Below are positions 60,976 through 64,000 of a stretch of 64,000 nucleotides of DNA, piece after piece. The notes under the pieces were generated by a model. It searched no databases. It saw nothing but the letters and a program-made list of their open reading frames with translations, and was not told the origin of the DNA. Location of the stretch: NCBI RefSeq assembly GCF_019635465.1, contig NZ_JAHBZK010000021.1, positions 28,479-92,478 on the forward strand. The letters are read 5' to 3'. Position 1 is the first letter of the stretch, and every line of letters starts with the position of its first letter. Source of the stretch: Hydrogenophaga sp. (GTDB taxonomy: Bacteria > Pseudomonadota > Gammaproteobacteria > Burkholderiales > Burkholderiaceae_C). A program made the position numbers and the translations under genes.

Positions 60976-61672
60976 GGTGGTAGACGGCAGCGCCGGAAAC
61001 GAGACACTGGCCCAGGCCTTCGTGCGGTTCTGCGTGGGCGCGGGCGCGCTCAAATTCGGTGAGTTCAAGACGAAGGCCGGCCGGCTTTCGCCCTACTTCT
61101 TCAATGCCGGCCTGTTCGACGATGGCGCCAAGCTGGGGCAGCTCGCCGGATTCTATGCACGCGCCCTGCTCGACAGCGGCATCGCCTTCGACATGATCTT
61201 CGGCCCCGCCTACAAGGGCATTCCGCTGGGGGCGGCGGTGGCGATCGAGCTGGCCCGCCTGGGCCGCAACGTGCCGTTCGCCTACAACCGCAAGGAAGCC
61301 AAGGACCACGGCGAAGGCGGCACCCTCGTGGGCGCGCCGCTCAAGGGGCGGGTGCTGATCGTCGACGACGTGATGAGCGCCGGCACCGCAGCGCGCGAAT
61401 CGATCGCCCTCATCCAGGCCGCCGGCGCCACGCCAGCGGCGGTGGCCATTGCACTCGACCGTCAGGAAAAGGCCACCGAGGTCGGCGCCGACGGCGTGGT
61501 TCGCGACGTGGATCACAGTGCGGTGCAATACGTGCAGCGCCAGCTCGGCTTGCAGGTTTGCGCGATTGCCCGGCTGGACGATTTGCTGCAGTATCTGGCC
61601 GCTCAGCCCGGCAATGACGTCGCCGAGCACCGCGAACGTGTGCTGGCCTACCGCGACCGTTACGGTGTCTGA
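60974..61672 (+). CDS. pyrE: Orotate phosphoribosyltransferase
   Basis: A 232-residue PyrE. FGEFKTKAGRLSPYFFNAGLF, FGPAYKGIPLG, KEAKDHGEGG and the PRPP loop VLIVDDVMSAGTAARES are diagnostic. It makes OMP from orotate and PRPP. ATG at 60974 follows AAGGA by seven bases. The start lies in CCATGG, whose other strand is the xthA ATG. Confidence 0.96.
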   Translation: MVVDGSAGNETLAQAFVRFCVGAGALKFGEFKTKAGRLSPYFFNAGLFDDGAKLGQLAGFYARALLDSGIAFDMIFGPAYKGIPLGAAVAIELARLGRNVPFAYNRKEAKDHGEGGTLVGAPLKGRVLIVDDVMSAGTAARESIALIQAAGATPAAVAIALDRQEKATEVGADGVVRDVDHSAVQYVQRQLGLQVCAIARLDDLLQYLAAQPGNDVAEHRERVLAYRDRYGV

Positions 61673-61704
61673 CACCCCTTAAACGCCCACCCCTGCCCAG
61701 CTCG

Positions 61705-62340
61705 ATGAATCTCCGCTCCACCACCGCTTTGCTCATCGGCCTGGCCTGTGCGGGGGGTGCCTGGGCGCAGGCGCAGAGCATCTACACCTGCATAGACGCC
61801 AAGGGCAGACGCATCACCTCCGACCGCCCCATCGTCGACTGCCTCGACCGCGAGCAGCAGCGCCTGGGCAAGACCGGCACGGTGCGCGAGGTCATTCCGC
61901 CCAGCTACACCCGCGAAGAACGCGAGAAGCTCGAAGCCCAGCGCCGCATCGACGCCGAGAAGGAAGCCCGCATCCAGGAAGAAAAGCGCCGCGACCGCGC
62001 GCTGCTGGTGCGCTACCCCAACCAGGCGGTGCACGACAAGGAGCGCGCCGAGGCGCTCAACCAGATCGACGAGGTGATCGCCGCGGTCAACAAGCGCGAG
62101 GTGGCGCTGGCCGATCAGCGCAAGGAGATCGACACCGAGTTCGAGTTCTACGCGGCCGAGCCGAACAAGGCGCCGATGTGGCTCAGGCGCAAGCGCGAGG
62201 ACAACGAGAAACAGGTCGAGGTGCAAAAGCGCTTCCTGGCCGACCAGATCCAGGAGAAGGCGCGCATCAACGCCCGCTTCGACGAAGAGCTGGTCAAGCT
62301 CAAGCAGCTCTGGGCGTCCCAGGCGTCCATCGGGCGCTAG
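61705..62340 (+). CDS. DUF4124-containing periplasmic protein
   Basis: A 211-residue protein with signal peptide (residues 1-22, ends GAWA). A DUF4124-like part (SIYTCIDAKGRRITSDRPIVDC) follows, then a long charged, probably coiled-coil region (residues 65-205) rich in Glu, Lys and Arg. Function unknown. Located 32 bases after pyrE, same strand. Confidence 0.85.
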   Translation: MNLRSTTALLIGLACAGGAWAQAQSIYTCIDAKGRRITSDRPIVDCLDREQQRLGKTGTVREVIPPSYTREEREKLEAQRRIDAEKEARIQEEKRRDRALLVRYPNQAVHDKERAEALNQIDEVIAAVNKREVALADQRKEIDTEFEFYAAEPNKAPMWLRRKREDNEKQVEVQKRFLADQIQEKARINARFDEELVKLKQLWASQASIGR

Positions 62341-62363
62341 AGCGCAGCGTCCTCCTCAAGCCA

Positions 62364-62386
62364 ACGGGGGCCGTTCAGGCCCCCGT
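62364..62386. terminator. Hairpin between DUF4124 gene and gatB, likely bidirectional terminator
   Basis: ACGGGGGCC (62364-62372) and GGCCCCCGT (62378-62386) form a nine-bp stem around GTTCA. It lies in the 52-base convergent gap. The T-tail is short (GCCGTTTC), so strength is uncertain. Confidence 0.7.
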
Positions 62387-62392
62387 GCCGTT

Positions 62393-63844
<1,452 letters not shown>

Positions 63845-63898
63845 CGTTGCTGATTGTGGATTGAGGCGCAGGGCTTGACCAGCACAGGCCAGGCGGCG

Positions 63899-64000
63899 CT
63901 ATCGAATCGAGGGCAGAAGTTGAAGCAAGGCCTTGATGTCCGCGGCCTCGTAATCGGGTACGTCCTTGAGGTCACGGGGCTGTTGACGTGTGCCGTAGCG
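63899..64000 (-). CDS. C-terminal end of an unidentified protein (5' part outside window)
   Basis: The minus strand is open from the right edge to a TAG at 63899-63901, giving 33 residues that end in DIKALLQLLPSIR. It does not resemble the C-terminus of GatA. It is 54 bases upstream of gatB, on the same strand. Too short to assign. Confidence 0.45.
   Translation of the reverse strand, partial: RYGTRQQPRDLKDVPDYEAADIKALLQLLPSIR

Overview
The window is GC-rich DNA, almost completely coding, with long runs of genes joined by 1-8 base stop/start overlaps. The gene families suggest a beta-proteobacterium of order Burkholderiales, probably Comamonadaceae (Hydrogenophaga/Acidovorax-like). The support is the homoprotocatechuate operon style, a solitary TRAP binding protein, the radA-ilvE-zinc-finger gene order and an intergenic element of a type I recall from that family. 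No tRNA, rRNA, CRISPR array or insertion sequence was seen, and no stretch above 300 bases lacks a gene.

Region 1 (1-14.6 kb) is mostly aromatic catabolism. The left edge holds a partial dienelactone hydrolase, a 2-hydroxychromene-2-carboxylate isomerase-like protein, an SDR/MaoC pair and a MarC membrane protein placed just after a hairpin and a 7-bp tandem repeat. From 14.5 kb back to 3.1 kb one minus-strand unit encodes the homoprotocatechuate meta-cleavage pathway: hpaR, a split hpaG, then hpaE, hpaD, hpaF, hpaH and hpaI. It continues into a class II aldolase, a ketopantoate-reductase-like protein, a LuxR-type regulator, a VanA-like Rieske oxygenase and a TRAP binding protein. A near-ideal operator palindrome lies directly upstream of hpaR.

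Region 2 (14.6-18.9 kb) is housekeeping: a nitronate monooxygenase-like protein, radA, a small membrane protein, ilvE and a zinc-finger protein.

Region 3 (18.9-48.6 kb) is a surface-glycan island of about 30 plus-strand genes. It makes dTDP-L-rhamnose (rfbBDAC), GDP-L-fucose (fcl, gmd), probably a 3-amino-3,6-dideoxy sugar (FdtA-like isomerase plus DegT transaminase), a CMP-nonulosonate (neuB, neuC, neuA-like) and an acetamidino group (WbuX-, HisF- and HisH-like). Modification and assembly genes follow: pyruvyl transferase, acyltransferase, an ABC flippase, several methyltransferases and glycosyltransferases. The distal end carries a WbpV-like reductase, a PglC-like phosphosugar transferase, a PglD-like acetyltransferase and a WbpM/PglF dehydratase, then a hairpin terminator. 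The ends of the island match chromosomal GC, while the core (about 21.7-44.5 kb) is clearly less GC-rich. No Wzx, Wzy or Wzz was recognised.

Region 4 (48.7-61 kb) holds a two-component system, an acyl-CoA synthetase, an AmpG-like transporter and an M48 peptidase. A second glycan-related operon on the minus strand runs from xthA through an MBL-fold hydrolase, WbqC-like, PhyH dioxygenase, methyltransferase, NeuD-like acyltransferase and a beta-propeller glycosidase-like protein to a WecE-like transaminase.

Region 5 (61-64 kb) has pyrE, a DUF4124 protein and gatB. What lies upstream of gatB is not the expected gatA.
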